DNA of 64,000 bases from Siderastrea siderea (GCA_964030785.1 OZ034966.1:8485152-8549151); one strand, 5' to 3'; counted from the first letter of the stretch, positions 50,260 to 61,892 are shown. Translations and numbers: made by a program. Notes: a model not told the origin generated them from the letters alone.

Positions 50260-53200
50260 TCAATCACTCTCTTCTTCGGCCTCTGCTAGCTTCCATGGAA
50301 GACTGCGAATTCCCAGTTCTCCATGAAGACTTTTTACCCCTCGGGGAAGTCCACGACAACCAGATAAATCAAGAAGATGGAGATTTGGACAAGCGTTCAA
50401 CGCAGTCCTGAAACGACAGAAAAATATTCAATGGAACTTTTAACCATTTTCACATTTGTCACAATTTTATTAATTTACATTTGAGCTACCCAAAAGGAAT
50501 GCTTATATTTAGGAGGTAGTATAAACGGAAAGATCAGTAATTTTTTTTTCGAAATTGGGTCTATAACCGAGTGGGTTTCAAAAGGCAGGGAGGAGGCGTG
50601 CGGTATGTTGCAAAACGACGCGCGGCACGTGGCCTCGGCCCGCGCTTGTCTGTTTCGCTTCCGTTCTTGAAACTATACCATTCTCGCCAACGAACCCCGC
50701 GATCTTTTAGGTCAGCACCAAGAACCACGTTGTACTGAGAACGAGAATATCGACTTTTCTAACGACCTAATCACGTTCGCAGGGTCTCTCTTCTTCCCGC
50801 CCCGTGAAGTGACAGTGGTAAGACACTTCATAACATCTTACATCAGGGAGTGCCGGATCCCCACTAACCTCACTCCCTCTGATGTAATATTCGTACTACT
50901 CAGATACAAACTCCGTAGTTTTGGCATTCCAAAGTTCCTCAACAGGTCCATACATTCGTCATCAACACCTCTATTGGAGGAAATATCCAGAGACGTCAAA
51001 GTATTGTGCCACTATAATGGAAAAATATAACATGTTACAAACAAAGCTCTTTGGTGCAACACCAGCGTAACGGATCTTTCAAAATGCTATCCTTTTTGAC
51101 TTTCCTTTTTGGCTAACTATTTATTTGGGAGAAAAGTTTAGGAAGCTGCTGTTACTTTCGAAAAAACCCTGGGAGACCAGATTGTGTGGACCGAAGGAAA
51201 GATAACAGGGAAGAAAAAGGACTTCTTTCCTTCCGCGCAATCTTCCAGCCTCCCTTTAAATTGAGCGCCTGGAAAAGGTTACGATCCACGGGGTGTCATT
51301 GCCCTCCTGAGGTTCCTGTCATTTGCTAAGAAACGGAACCACAAATTGAAACAGCAACAGACCTCGCTTCCTCGAACCAAGGTTATCTCAAATCCTCCGA
51401 AACCTGTTTCCAGTGCTTCAGTAGAAAGTGTCATGCTATTTAGTATTGAGAAGTGGACATTGACTAACGCACTGGAAGAAAGAACTAAGCCTTAAAGCCC
51501 TAATATGAGAATGCATATTCTCCTTACTCTTCTCCACACATTTCTTGTGGCATAACAAAGGAGAATTTGTCTAAATATCAAGACATTGTATCCTTGGTGT
51601 TCACTTTCTTTATTCTCATCACTTGAATGTTTAAACAAGTAGTGATAATGTAAGGAGAAATTTCATTTTCGTCCCTGTTATGGCTTAAAGGGTTAATCGT
51701 CACTGGTGATTTTCAGTGGAAATGACTGAATATACATTTTACCTTTTCGACAATGGCGGCCACCTTAGGAAACGTTGCGTTGTTGTACGTTAGATGCTTT
51801 AAAGGACAATCTGGCAGATTCTAGGGTGGTTAAAAGAAGCCTTTTAAATTCACGTATGAGGACTAGGAAGATTTCACGTAACTGACTGAAAAAAAATTAA
51901 GTATAAAGTAAGTTGAAAGAAAGTAGATAATAAGTAGACGATGAAAACTCTCGGAAAAAATTTCCGAGTCCGCAGCAGGAATCGAACCCACGACCTTCCA
52001 GTAACCGGTTGGATGCTCTAACTACTGAGCTATGGAGCCTTATAATGATAAGGTGAGCAGGTCGCAGGCTTGGGGGTTGCAAGTCTCAGGACTTCGTATA
52101 GACCCCTTACCAGTACACTGGACACTAATCATATAAGCAACACACTAAATTACCTGCATCTCGCAAGCACATAAAATAAGTGTTGTGTACACTTAGAGTT
52201 TAAGTGAACCAGCCAACCACCCAGTGGTATGAAATTGAAATAGATAATAAGTACACAAAGAAAATTCTCGGAAAAAATTTCCGAGCCCCCAGCAGGAATC
52301 CAGCCTACGTCCTTCCAGTTCCCGGTGGATACTCTAACCACTGAGCTAGGGTGACTCATATGGTGAGCAGGTCGCAGGCTTGGGGGTCCCCAAGCAAGTC
52401 CCCGAACCTACGACCTGCTCACCATATTACACCTTTAGGTCGCTGCTAGCTCACTTAAGGCAAAGATTTAAAGGAGATACGTTACGGATAAGGCATGTTG
52501 AAAAAAATGGCAAATTTGTTCAAGTCTGTCATTCGTAATCCGTCTCAATATCCCTCAGTCCTAACCATCCTTGTTTAGTTTTGGTTTATTATTACTTCTT
52601 TGGTGTTTTCTATCTTAGGACACTATTGAGGTTTCCCTCACTATGAAAGTACTTTTGTCAGATCAGAAAAATGAATGAAAATACCGTGAGATAGCTCCTT
52701 TAAGATTAAAGAACCATTTTCCGTGTCATGTAAAACGGTAAATTTTCGAGTGCGGACGAAATCTTTAAGTGTTAGCATTCAAATGAAAGGCGCTACTTAG
52801 CACAGTTTCAAAGAACTCTCATTTCTGCCCATCAGAACGTCTCATTATGCCCATTCAGATGAAAGGCAATGAGTAGTACTTGTACGTGGAGCTATTTATT
52901 ATGCTGTACAGAGTGGTTCTAACTTTTGAGTCTGTGGATGGAATCCTAAAGTGTGACCATTCAAATGAAAGCTATTGAGCATTTCTTTTCTGTGGTGCTG
53001 TTTATTATGCTGTAGGAGGTGGTTCTAAGTTTTGAGTCTGTGGATGAAATCCTAAATTGTGACCATTCAAATGAAAGCTATTGAGCAGTGCTTTCCTGTG
53101 GTGCTGTTTATTATGCTCTATGAGGTGGCTCTAAGTTTTGAGACTGTGGATGAAATCCTAAAGTGTGACCATTCAAATGAAAGCTACTGAGCAGTACTTT

Positions 53201-56200
53201 CCTGAGGTGCTGTTCATTATGCTTGGATTATGCTGTACAAGGTGAGGTGGTGCTCATTTTTGATTTGGTGGAAGAAATTCTAAGGTGTGACCATTCCAGT
53301 GAAAGCTATTAAGCAGTACTTTCCTTTTGTTAAATTAACTAATTCATTTACATACTGATTGAAGCTAAATAACAACATACCCGGAATCCTTCAGCAGTAA
53401 ACAGATTTGGTCCTCTGATAATCAAAGATTGGAGATCTTTTGATGCCCACAGAATCCTGAAAAGTGAGAGTGTTTCAGTCATTAAACATTTCTCACCTTC
53501 AGAAAATAAATAGAGGAGGCGGTGCGAAGATATGAATTTTATTTTCAAGTGGTAAATTAAGTAAAAATCAGCACTGGTAAAACGAACCTTTTCCTTGTGG
53601 CGACGCTGGTGAACGCTGGTTAAATGAAACCTTTACCTTGTATAACGAAACCTTTGCTTGAACTGTGGTAAAATATTGTTTTTTACCACAAGAAAATAAA
53701 AGCCATATCTTTAAGCCGTCGTGTAATTTTCTTTTTATTATATAGACAAGAGTATTTTTGCACAAACAATAATGTAAAAGCGGGAAATGAGGTCATCGAC
53801 ATCCTCACTAGTGAGGATATGGAACTCGCCACTCGAGTCCCAGCTGTAATTTCGTATGAACTTTACGAGTGGTCTATTTCCCACTAATACACTCTTGTCT
53901 ATATACTTAATAAGATTATAATTCATGTTATTTTTTCCGGCCTTTTAATTGGCCGAGAGACCATTACGTGACTACAAATAACTGCCTACGGATAATTGTC
54001 TGTTCATGCGCATTATTGTGCGAAGTTGTTTTGCTGCGAATAATTCTGCTCGTGCGCAGTTGAGTAACCTGTTCAGTCCATGTTTGAAACTCCACCATGG
54101 CGGCAAGATTTCCAGAGTTAACAGCGAGTGATCTTAATTGTCAAATTGAACAACAGAAAACAGCGATAACACCAAGAAAGAAACTAAGGTTGCTGTAAAC
54201 GTATTTCGACAATATATACAAGAGAGAAAAGTCGACGAAAAGGAGCTTCTTACGTCGAATGTTAACTTACAGCTGTTCTAAGAAAGCTCTACGCCGAAGC
54301 CTGGAAAAAGAATTGTTGAATCATAAAACAATTGTTGAACTTGATTTTGTAAAATATCATCTTTTGTCAGTGTCTCGCAGATCAATCAGATCGTCACTGA
54401 CAAATCACGATATTTTGCTCAACCTCGTCCACAAATTGTTTATTACTTGCTTGCAAGGATAGCCTGCGAGCAGGCTCACTTAGTGTGTTATTCGCGCGAG
54501 TATCTTGGCGGCGGAAATCGGTTAGCAGTTACCATGAGGAGATCAATCACGATTGCCCCCTCTAAGCAGGCAAACAGCTCAGTGTTTATCTTCGTGTAGG
54601 CCGAGATGATAAAGGCTTATGTGCATGAGCAGTCCGGCTGACAACTGAGCTAGACTGCGAGTAGTCTCTAATTTTGGCGATGGCGATTGTGGGGCGGACG
54701 AAATACACACGCGCGCGCGAAATTTCGAGGAGACGCGACGCGAAGGGAGCGCCGAAAATTAGAGACTACAGACAAAGCCAGGGAGTTTGAATTAAGCGCG
54801 CACATTCCAAGCGCAAAACTCTGATTGGCCCTTTTTTGGATACCTGTCAACAATCTGGCAATAGTAGACAAGCCGCTGTCAACACTCACGATAACATCGA
54901 CTCCGTTTCAGTTTACTGAGATGGCAGACAGATCAGCGAGGTTGTTCAAAGTTATATTCCGTTCGGCTGAAGATTGTTTGCCCAAGCCATTCCAAGAGCT
55001 GTTAAAATCATAATCCACTCACTACTGTGAGTTGATATTTCATCTAAATTTTAACATTGATACGGGACCGATCGAACGGAACAAAGTATTGTCTGCAGGG
55101 ATGAAGTACACAACTCAGTCTCCGCTCGCTGGCTGCTTCGTTTTGCTCTGCGTTGAAATAAAACTTCCTGGCTCGGGGGAAGTTTCATTTTCGTTCGCAT
55201 CGACCTCAAACTTTCGGTGAAAGTAGAAAAAAATTTGCCGTGTCTTCAACGTTATTTTTTTTTTCGATGGGATTTTTGGAGACGAAGAAAATGACCTCGG
55301 CGACTGCTAAATCCGTAAAAGTGTTTGACAGGCTTTTGATATGACAGGGCCGCTTCTTGGAACTAACAATTTACTGTCGACTGAAATTCCAAACTCAATG
55401 TTCATTTCTTCTTCGAGATGAGAGGCTGTAATTTTTCCTCTTGATCTCGGCCCATCCGGTCGAGTACTGGTCGAATCCAAATAAACAATGCGAACCGTTT
55501 TATTTGCGATAACATCTTCCGCAGTTAAGAGAAGGAATCCCATTGGTTGCGCTTAATTGGCTTGTAAGACGATATGAAATTTACATCCCAAAATCACTCG
55601 GCTGTGAAAGGTCAAAATCCCTGGCTTTGTCTGTAGTCTCTAATTTTCGGCGCTCCCTTCGCGTCGCGTCTCCTCGATCTTTCGCGCGCGCGTGTGTATT
55701 TCGCCCGCGCCACAATCGCCATCGCCAAAATTGGAGACTACTCGCAGTCTACAACTGAGCAGTCGACATGAACATCCCTGGACTGCCCATGCCATCAATC
55801 AGATTGTATGATTTAATTCACCTGAGCCCGGCTGTTTGAAAGCCAGTTAACGCTAACCCTGGATTTAGACTCAACCAAGGTTCCTATTTCTCTTGTCCAG
55901 AAGAGTTTTGAAAGCTAATTTTGGCTAGCCGTTTGATAGCAAGCAAAGTCAAAAAATAGCGCAAAAAGGTTTACGGAAATCCTTATCGCTTGGCTATAAG
56001 ACTGGATTAAAAATTGACACTAATCCTGGGTTAGCTTAATACTGCTTTGAACAACCGGGGCCCTGGACCAAGTTCGGAGCAGAAAAATATAAAGTACTGG
56101 GCAGGTGTTCTTAACTGACAAACCTGTGTAAGAACTGGTCATTTCTAACACTAATTGCATCGAAGGTACAAGAGAGATCCACGTATTTAAGATTAGGAAA

Positions 56201-59200
56201 GCCATGTCCTGCCTGCAAGGAAAAAAGCAGGTAGAGAGATCACTAGCGGTATTAACTGTAGGGTTTGGAATTTGCTCAAGGTTTGATTGAGAATAAGAAT
56301 AATATTCTTCAGTAAGACCACAACCAACTATGTTAATAGCCTCAGGCTACGATGTTAATAACTACGTTATTATTATTAATGGACGTTTTTATTATAATTA
56401 TTATTATCTTTAACAGAAAATACATCAAAATAATTGGTCAGACAAAATGGAAAAAGGTTCTTATGTTAATAACACAAAACAGTTTTTGTTGGGCAGGAAC
56501 TTGCCATTCCCGTCACTTTTAAATGAGAGACTACTTGTTCACACATGCATAGCTTCCAGACCAACATCAGGATGATAAAAAATTAATTTTCAAAGGAAGA
56601 AGTAGCTAAACTCAGGTTTTACCGATTTTATCTAAGATGCCAACTATGTAAAGGGATAGAAAAGAGCTTGAAAATTCACCCCAACGTTTTCAAGTTGCTA
56701 TTTCCCTCATGGCCATCCATAACCAAACAAACCTGTAAATAGTTTCTGTGTATTAGAATGGCCTCTTCTAATAAATAGCTGACTTGAACAATAATTTCTC
56801 TTTAAGCTAACACACTTTCGATTTGGTTTTCAACTCCAATATCTTTTCCATCACATTTTTCATACTATTGCCGATCACAACAAACTGAGCCAAAGAAAAC
56901 AAACAAACGATGAAACAAGAGCTACACAAACAAAATATAAAGTAATTATTAAAGGTGCAAGTAGAAAACCCGTACTGTACCTTTCCTTTAGTTTTAGCCA
57001 TAGGGGTGGAATTAAGTAACAGACTTGACAGAGAAAGGCCTTCCAGCTTGGGGCAGCCAGCCTGCAAAACACAAGAAGAAATACAGTCAAAGCTCTCCTT
57101 GCGACCATGCACTCTCGTAAGCAACCAGCTCTAGTTGCGGCGAGGATTATGAAACCCCGTTTGACTTGTCACTAAAACTCTGTAATCAAAAGCTCTCGTA
57201 AGCGACCGCGACCACTTTTTTGAATTACCATCGGGCTTTTTCCTTTGTTTTTAAGTTCTTGTAAGCGACCACTCGGTCAACAATTTACTAAAAGCACTCG
57301 TTTCTTGTTCAAATTTAGAGTAATACATAACGCAAGTGCTAATGGTTCTTTGACTTGCACCTATGCGGACCTCTTTTTTGATAGGCAATAAATTAAACTA
57401 TTCGTAACCATTAACATATGCCAAGCTTATAAGCGACCACTCTCTATTGGTTCGTCATGTGGTCGCTTACGAGAGCCTATTCTCGTAGGCGACCAGCTCT
57501 AGTTGCGACGACTTTTCTGAATTCCCGAGGTGGTCGCTTACGAGAGCTTCGACTGTACTTCCATGTATTACACGACCTTCAAACACATCAAGGCTCTTGA
57601 AAATTTACCAGTCACTTAGCTTGTTAGTCCAGAGTCTTGGTATAAAAATACAGCTAAGAACACCTTGACTTACAGGTAAACTCAGTACCGTCAAGCCTTT
57701 GCTTGAGGAACCTTCTTGTAGGAGGATATTGGTCACTTAGCCGCAGTCCAAGCCAGATACAAAGACTTTTTTTTCTCTCATAAGAGAATTTCTCTCTTCA
57801 GCGGACACTGGAATATAATCTCAAACTAAGGATATCTCTACCTACAAGAGGTTTGACTGTAGATTCAAAATTTCCTCTAGCCAGTGTAACAGGGATGGCA
57901 TCTCCTGTATGTCACACTTTAGCGTGTAAGGCATGGAATTTGAAATTTCAGTTACACATTGTACACATCAGGCACACAGTTGAGCCCAGCATCCTCTAAT
58001 TACATGTAAACTGCCACGCACTCTTGCAAACCTAATAAACCCATCACCTCAGCAGAACAAGATAAATTTACTAAACAAAAAATTACTGTAAAACAAACTA
58101 CAGCTTCTGGTGACCAATTGAGCCAAGTAACTTAGGCGCACAAATTGTACAAAGTCTGCATATCAGCAGATTCAACCTATGTAGGATTTTCATTAAAAAG
58201 GTTGTACACTACAGCTATGAACTGAGGTCAAAAGCAAACTGTAAAATGCTCATTCCTCATCCTGTACAAAAAGACATCAGAAGGATCCTTTTTACCCAAG
58301 GGCAGCAAGGCTAACCTTTCATTTCTAGGTGACTGTGATTTTCAAAATTATGTTTTTCTTTCATCTTTTATTCCAATTGAATTTTCATTTTTAATTATAT
58401 ATTGTAAAGTCACTGTACTTTTATTCTTAAGATGATTCAATAAACGTATAATATTGTTAGACATGAAAAATGAATTCATTGACACATTTTTTCAGCTTAA
58501 TATTATTGTTAAGGAATTCATACCTGCAACCTTTCAATGTGAATTATTCTGATATTGGTACAACTGAGATCAAGGAATTCCAAGTTTGGACAATTTTCCT
58601 TTAAAGACAAGATATCAGAAAATTAAAAATTTGAATTCAGATTACAGTACATGCGTATTGTACATTTCAGTCAACTGAAAATCCAGCTCATCCAGCAAAT
58701 GTAATAATATACCATAATGAACCATTTGGGAGACCTACGCTGTAAGAAAATGTGCAGAGTGTAGTGACCTGCAGTAGGAAGGGAGTGGAGAAATACTCGG
58801 CCTTCTAAAAATGTTTTGCTAGTAGCATGTATCTAAGACAACATAATGGGTGTAACTTAGGCAGTAAAGGCGGGGTCCCTAAATGCCTCCTGAGAGTCTA
58901 ATAAGATATGCTGTAGTCCTGTGGGGGGGGGGGGGGGGGGGGGAGGGGAAGAAGGGCCAGTGGAGAAATACTCAACCTTCAAAAAATGTTTTACTAGAAG
59001 TATGTAGAAGACAGCATAACAGGTGCAACATATACATGTATAGGCTGTAAAGGCAGGGTCCATTAATGCCCACTGGGAGTTCTTGCCATCATGTGGAGTC
59101 TGTTGTGGAGTGAGTGGCAGAAATTTGACTGTAAGTATCAAAAGTGACAGACATTGACACATTTTGAGAAGGCTGTTACTGACCTAGATGCGTTATGCTA

Positions 59201-59957
59201 TGGAAACTGAGCTAAGAGCTGGCCATGCTGTGGCCAGACAGTTGAACCTCAACCTATGTTTATATTTAGTAGTTGTTTTTTCCCCTCAAAGCCCATGCAC
59301 AAGAAGAAATTTCAAATTTCTTGTGTGAAAGAAAAATTGAAAGGTGAAAGAGGTCTTGCAAATTTGCGTTGGGTTCTGATTATTTAGAAATTTACCTGTA
59401 CGAGTGGAAGTATAAGTTCTTGTCTCAAGTGGGTGCAGTTTTGCAAGCATAGGCTTTCCAACTGACTACCTAAGACTTCAATAATATGTTGGAGACCAGA
59501 GATGTTGATCTGCCACAAATAATTATAATAATCAAATGAGCAAAGAAAGAAATATTTGATTGGTTAGCTTGTCTAATTTATTAATGATCAGTTATAACAA
59601 AACACTGCATTATTATACACAGACACTTGAATATCCACTACTGTTGATTGCCCATTTATGGCCCCATGTACACTTTAGCTTCTGATTCAATTAGTCATTA
59701 CATTTCTTGTCCCAGCCACCAATCCATTCCCAATGAAACACTATAGTAATGACATTCTCTCTACTGGCCAGTAAATTTTGTCTGACAGTGGCAGTTTTTG
59801 AAAGGTCACAACCAAATTTTCTTACCTTTGTAGACTCAACGTCAATTCTTTTCAAGTGCTGGCACTTGTCAGCTAGAGATGCAATACCTTGTGATGTAAG
59901 GCTTTCACATTGGGCCAGTTTGATGGACTGGAGATCTTTGCAGTGTTTCCCTACAAC
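50260..59957 (-). CDS. Leucine-rich-repeat protein (F-box/LRR type), 3' portion
   Basis: Exons in transcript order are 59957-59826, 59509-59396, 58598-58524, 57061-56981, 56212-56124, 53456-53381 and 50407-50260 (stop TGA). Each starts after AG and is followed by GT, except the gene's 5' part, which is outside the window. The residues form cysteine-containing LRRs: CKDLQSIKLAQCESLTSQGI, LESLCLQNCTHL, CPNLEFLDLSCTNI, CPKLEGLSLSSLLL, FPNLKYVDLSCTFDAI, KDLQSLIIRGPNLFTAEGF and CPNLHLLDLSGCRGLPRG. This pattern fits F-box/LRR proteins (substrate receptors of SCF ubiquitin ligases) or AMN1-like proteins. The F-box itself is not visible. FBXL6 is one possible relative, not established. Exon phases agree until the last junction, where the frame giving LRR sequence is off by one base, so a micro-exon is missed or there is a frameshift. 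Confidence 0.75.
51486..51696. mobile_element. Compact MITE with TTAACCCTTTAAGCC end
   Basis: It ends GGCTTAAAGGGTTAA and starts with a degraded inverse (TAAGCCTTAAAGCCC). It is an unnested relative of the element at 1678-5015. It lies in an LRR-gene intron. Confidence 0.6.
51968..52040 (-). repeat. tRNA-derived SINE
   Basis: On the minus strand there is a box A (TAGCTCAGTAGT, 52021-52032) and a perfect box B (GGTTCGATTC, 51979-51988). The anticodon arm pairs poorly and no discrete gene end is seen. A sister copy lies 300 bases downstream. It is a SINE head rather than a tRNA gene. Confidence 0.75.
52285..52356 (-). repeat. tRNA-derived SINE, second copy
   Basis: It has the same family and orientation as 51968-52040, with box A TAGCTCAGTGGT (52337-52348). 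Box B is mutated (GGCTGGATTCC). Shared downstream sequence (GAAATTTTTTCCGAG context) confirms the relation. Confidence 0.75.
52740..53330. repeat. Tandem array of about 115-bp units
   Basis: Five to six degenerate units each contain GTGACCATTCAAATGAAAGC, TGCTGTTTATTATGCT and GTTTTGAGTCTGTGGATGAA. The inverse complement of the MITE interior at 10285-10482 contains the same segments, so the array probably grew from that MITE family. It lies in an LRR-gene intron. Confidence 0.85.
53739..53905. mobile_element. 167-bp MITE with TATATAGACAAGAGT ends
   Basis: TATATAGACAAGAGTA is mirrored by CACTCTTGTCTATATA. A small internal hairpin (ATCCTCACTAGTGAGGAT) lies at the centre. It lies in an LRR-gene intron. 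Confidence 0.75.
54651..55751. mobile_element. 1.1 kb Mutator-like element with 9-bp target duplication
   Basis: It starts TAGACTGCGAGTAGTCTC and ends with the inverse. The inverted repeats run about 130 bp. The flanking duplication CAACTGAGC is exact (54642-54650 and 55752-55760). The interior has short ORFs only, including MADRSARLFKVIFRSAEDC at 54921-55013, and no transposase. The termini match the 198-bp palindrome at 17084-17281. Confidence 0.85.
57084..57555. mobile_element. TA-flanked TIR element next to an LRR exon
   Basis: CAGTCAAAGCTCTC (left) and GAGAGCTTCGACTG (right) are inverted and abut TA on both sides. Subterminal motifs GGTCGCTTACGAGAG and its inverse are repeated several times. 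This is a Tc1/mariner-type footprint. It starts 22 bases upstream of the acceptor of LRR exon 57061-56981. Confidence 0.75.
58787..59090. repeat. Tandem duplication around a G-run
   Basis: GTGGAGAAATACTC, AAAAATGTTTT and GTAAAGGC.GGGTCC recur in the same order at 58787-58880 and 58960-59060. A run of about 21 G (58922-58942) lies between them. It lies in an LRR-gene intron. Confidence 0.75.
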
Positions 59958-60361
59958 CTGTAGTATCAATCAAACAAAACAATTCAGGTAGAATAACAGG
60001 TTACCACCTTCAGCAAGTACTTAATTCCCAATGACTGGTATTTTCACATCTATTCGAATATTGTGACTGTCTATTGTACTGCCAGCCTTTTAGAGTTAGA
60101 TGGGTGATTTTCATCTTTGAAGCACCAGGACTCTTAAAGATCTGTGGAAGCTAACCAATTGAGTTCTGAAGAAGCCTTGATCGGGGGTTACCAAAGATCA
60201 GCATACTTTGTTTCTGAAGGTATTCTTCAATTATGCGTACAGTTCAACTGCCTCGTTCATAGCATGACTGCTACTCTTCCTGGTCTCCCAGAATGGGATG
60301 CTAGACCATTTAAAAGATTTATTCTTTATTTTTAAAAAATAAACAACTACTTTCAATTTGA

Positions 60362-60404
60362 GACAAGACATGTTTTGATCGTTCAACGATCATCATCAGT
60401 TGTG
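60362..60404 (-). ncRNA. Degenerate hammerhead ribozyme in the left inverted flank
   Basis: This is the mirror copy of 61850-61892 on the minus strand: CACAA, CTGATGA, an ATCGT/ACGAT stem II, ACATGTC. The essential G of GAAA is replaced by A, and the distal stem I base pair is lost (TTGTC). It is probably inactive. Confidence 0.7.
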
Positions 60405-60842
60405 AGTTCATTTACAATTGCGGTTTGAATTTGTATTTATAAGCAATGGCGTAACATTTCAAACGTGATACATTTTAAAGTTAACGTACAACATTTAAAT
60501 GTGCGAGACATAGAACAACTGTTGTGCGTGCGAGTCTAAATACATGGCAAAGAAAACAGTATAAACTACAAGGTAAATTACAATATTACACAAAATTATA
60601 TATAAATAAATAAAATTAAATAACACGACACTAATGTATAAGAAAAATAACATAATATTAGAATGAAAGAGTTAAGTCAGCATGTTTGAGCTGCTTATTT
60701 AACATGGGGTTTTCCCAGAGGATGTGGACAGCCTCTTTTAAAATTATCTGTAGTCTATTGGGTGCAGAATCTACAATAGAAAATCAGTTCTCAGAACAAA
60801 CCCGTTTCATCTTATTATTTTAAGTTAACTTATGTAGGATCC

Positions 60843-61307
60843 TTTACTGCAGAAGCACAGAAGAGATTGCGTACACTTGTCAAATGTTATTGTACTAACA
60901 TTGAAATTAAGTTAGTTTTTTCGTCTTTTAAAGTCAGTAGCATGTTCAGTGTGAAGGATCCTGTGCCTCTTGATCTCCGTTCGTGCGTTGTCTACAAATT
61001 TTCTTGTGCAGGATGTAATGCCTGTTACATCAGCGAAACTAGCCGTCATCTTTCAACGCGCATTCGTGAGCATCTCAGTAGGGACAGGAACTCACATATT
61101 TTCCATCATCTTCAACAATCTGAGGCATGCCGTAGGCTTTGTTCTAAGAACTGCTTTTCTATTGTAGATTCTGCACCCAATAGACTGCAGCTAATTTTAA
61201 AAGAGGCTGTCCACATCCGCTGGGAAAACCCCACGTTAAATAAGCAGCTCAAACATGCTGACTTAACTCTTTCGTTCTCATATTATGTTATTTTTCTTAT
61301 ACATTAA
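60843..61307 (+). CDS. Penelope-like element GIY-YIG endonuclease domain (C-terminal part)
   Basis: The frame reads into the segment AEAQKRLRTLVKC, then KLVFSSFKVSSMFSVKDP and VVYKFSCAGCNACYISET with the CxxC pair typical of Penelope endonucleases. It continues through HLSTRIREHL, LKEAVHIRWENPTLNKQ and a stop. The YIG motif appears as YIS, which would likely weaken catalysis. There is no ATG; upstream coding for reverse transcriptase is missing. This is the 3' end of a dead element. Confidence 0.85.
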   Translation, partial: FTAEAQKRLRTLVKCYCTNIEIKLVFSSFKVSSMFSVKDPVPLDLRSCVVYKFSCAGCNACYISETSRHLSTRIREHLSRDRNSHIFHHLQQSEACRRLCSKNCFSIVDSAPNRLQLILKEAVHIRWENPTLNKQLKHADLTLSFSYYVIFLIH

Positions 61308-61369
61308 TGTCGTGTTATTTAATTTTATTTGTTTATATAATTTTGTGTAATATTGTAATTTAAGAAAGA

Positions 61370-61510
61370 TGGAATATTCAGTTTGTCACGAGCGTGGGAC
61401 AAAGGAAAAATCTGAGTCCCCGACGGGAATCAAACCCATGACCTCCCGTACACCGGTCGGGCGCTCTAACCACTAAGCTACGGGGAGACTTGTGGCGAGC
61501 GAGGTCATAT
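61370..61510 (-). repeat. tRNA-derived SINE, tandem copy 1
   Basis: The minus strand reads AGTCTCCCCGTAGCTTAGTG (box A) and GGGTTTGATTCCC (box B). It is followed by a shared tail (GTCCCACGCTCGTGACAAAC). It is inserted in the right arm of the Penelope-like element. Confidence 0.8.
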
Positions 61511-61629
61511 TTACTGAGTTCGTTGTGACACATGTCCTGCATACTGCTAGGATCAGCAATGTTGAAAGCACCGTGTGTGATAATAAAGAAAGAAAGATGG
61601 TAAATTTTAAGCTCGGAAAGAAATAAAAA

Positions 61630-61775
61630 AGATGGAATATTCAGTTTGTCACGAGCGTGGGACAAAGAAAAAATCTGAGTCCCCGACGGGAATCGAACCC
61701 ATGACCTCCCGTACACCGGTCGGGCACTCTAACCACTGAGCTACTGGGAGACTCGTGGTGAGCGAGGTCATATTC
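61630..61775 (-). repeat. tRNA-derived SINE, tandem copy 2
   Basis: It has the same sequence and orientation as 61370-61510. Box A is TAGCTCAGTGG and box B is GGTTCGATTCC, closer to the tRNA consensus than copy 1. The period between copies is about 261 bases. Confidence 0.8.
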
Positions 61776-61849
61776 TCTGAGTTCTTTCTTTATTATCATA
61801 TTGTTACGCCATTGCTTATACAAATTCAAACCGCAATTGTAAACGAAGT

Positions 61850-61892
61850 CACAACTGATGATGATCGTTGAACGATTGAAACATGTCTTGTG
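61850..61892 (+). ncRNA. Type I hammerhead ribozyme (Penelope-associated), core intact
   Basis: Stem I is CACAA (61850-61854) pairing with TTGTG (61888-61892). The core CTGATGA is at 61855-61861. Stem II is ATCGT/ACGAT with loop TGA. GAAA is at 61878-61881, and a minimal palindromic stem III, ACATGT, lies before the GTC cleavage triplet (61885-61887). Such short-stem-III hammerheads are known from the flanks of Penelope-like elements and newt satellites. Cleavage is predicted after 61887. All invariant core bases are present. The weak point is a U-U at the base of stem II. Confidence 0.75.

Noticed and set aside
50809..51030. 73-aa plus-strand ORF
   Set aside because: It lies in an intron of the LRR gene, with no motif and no splice partners found.
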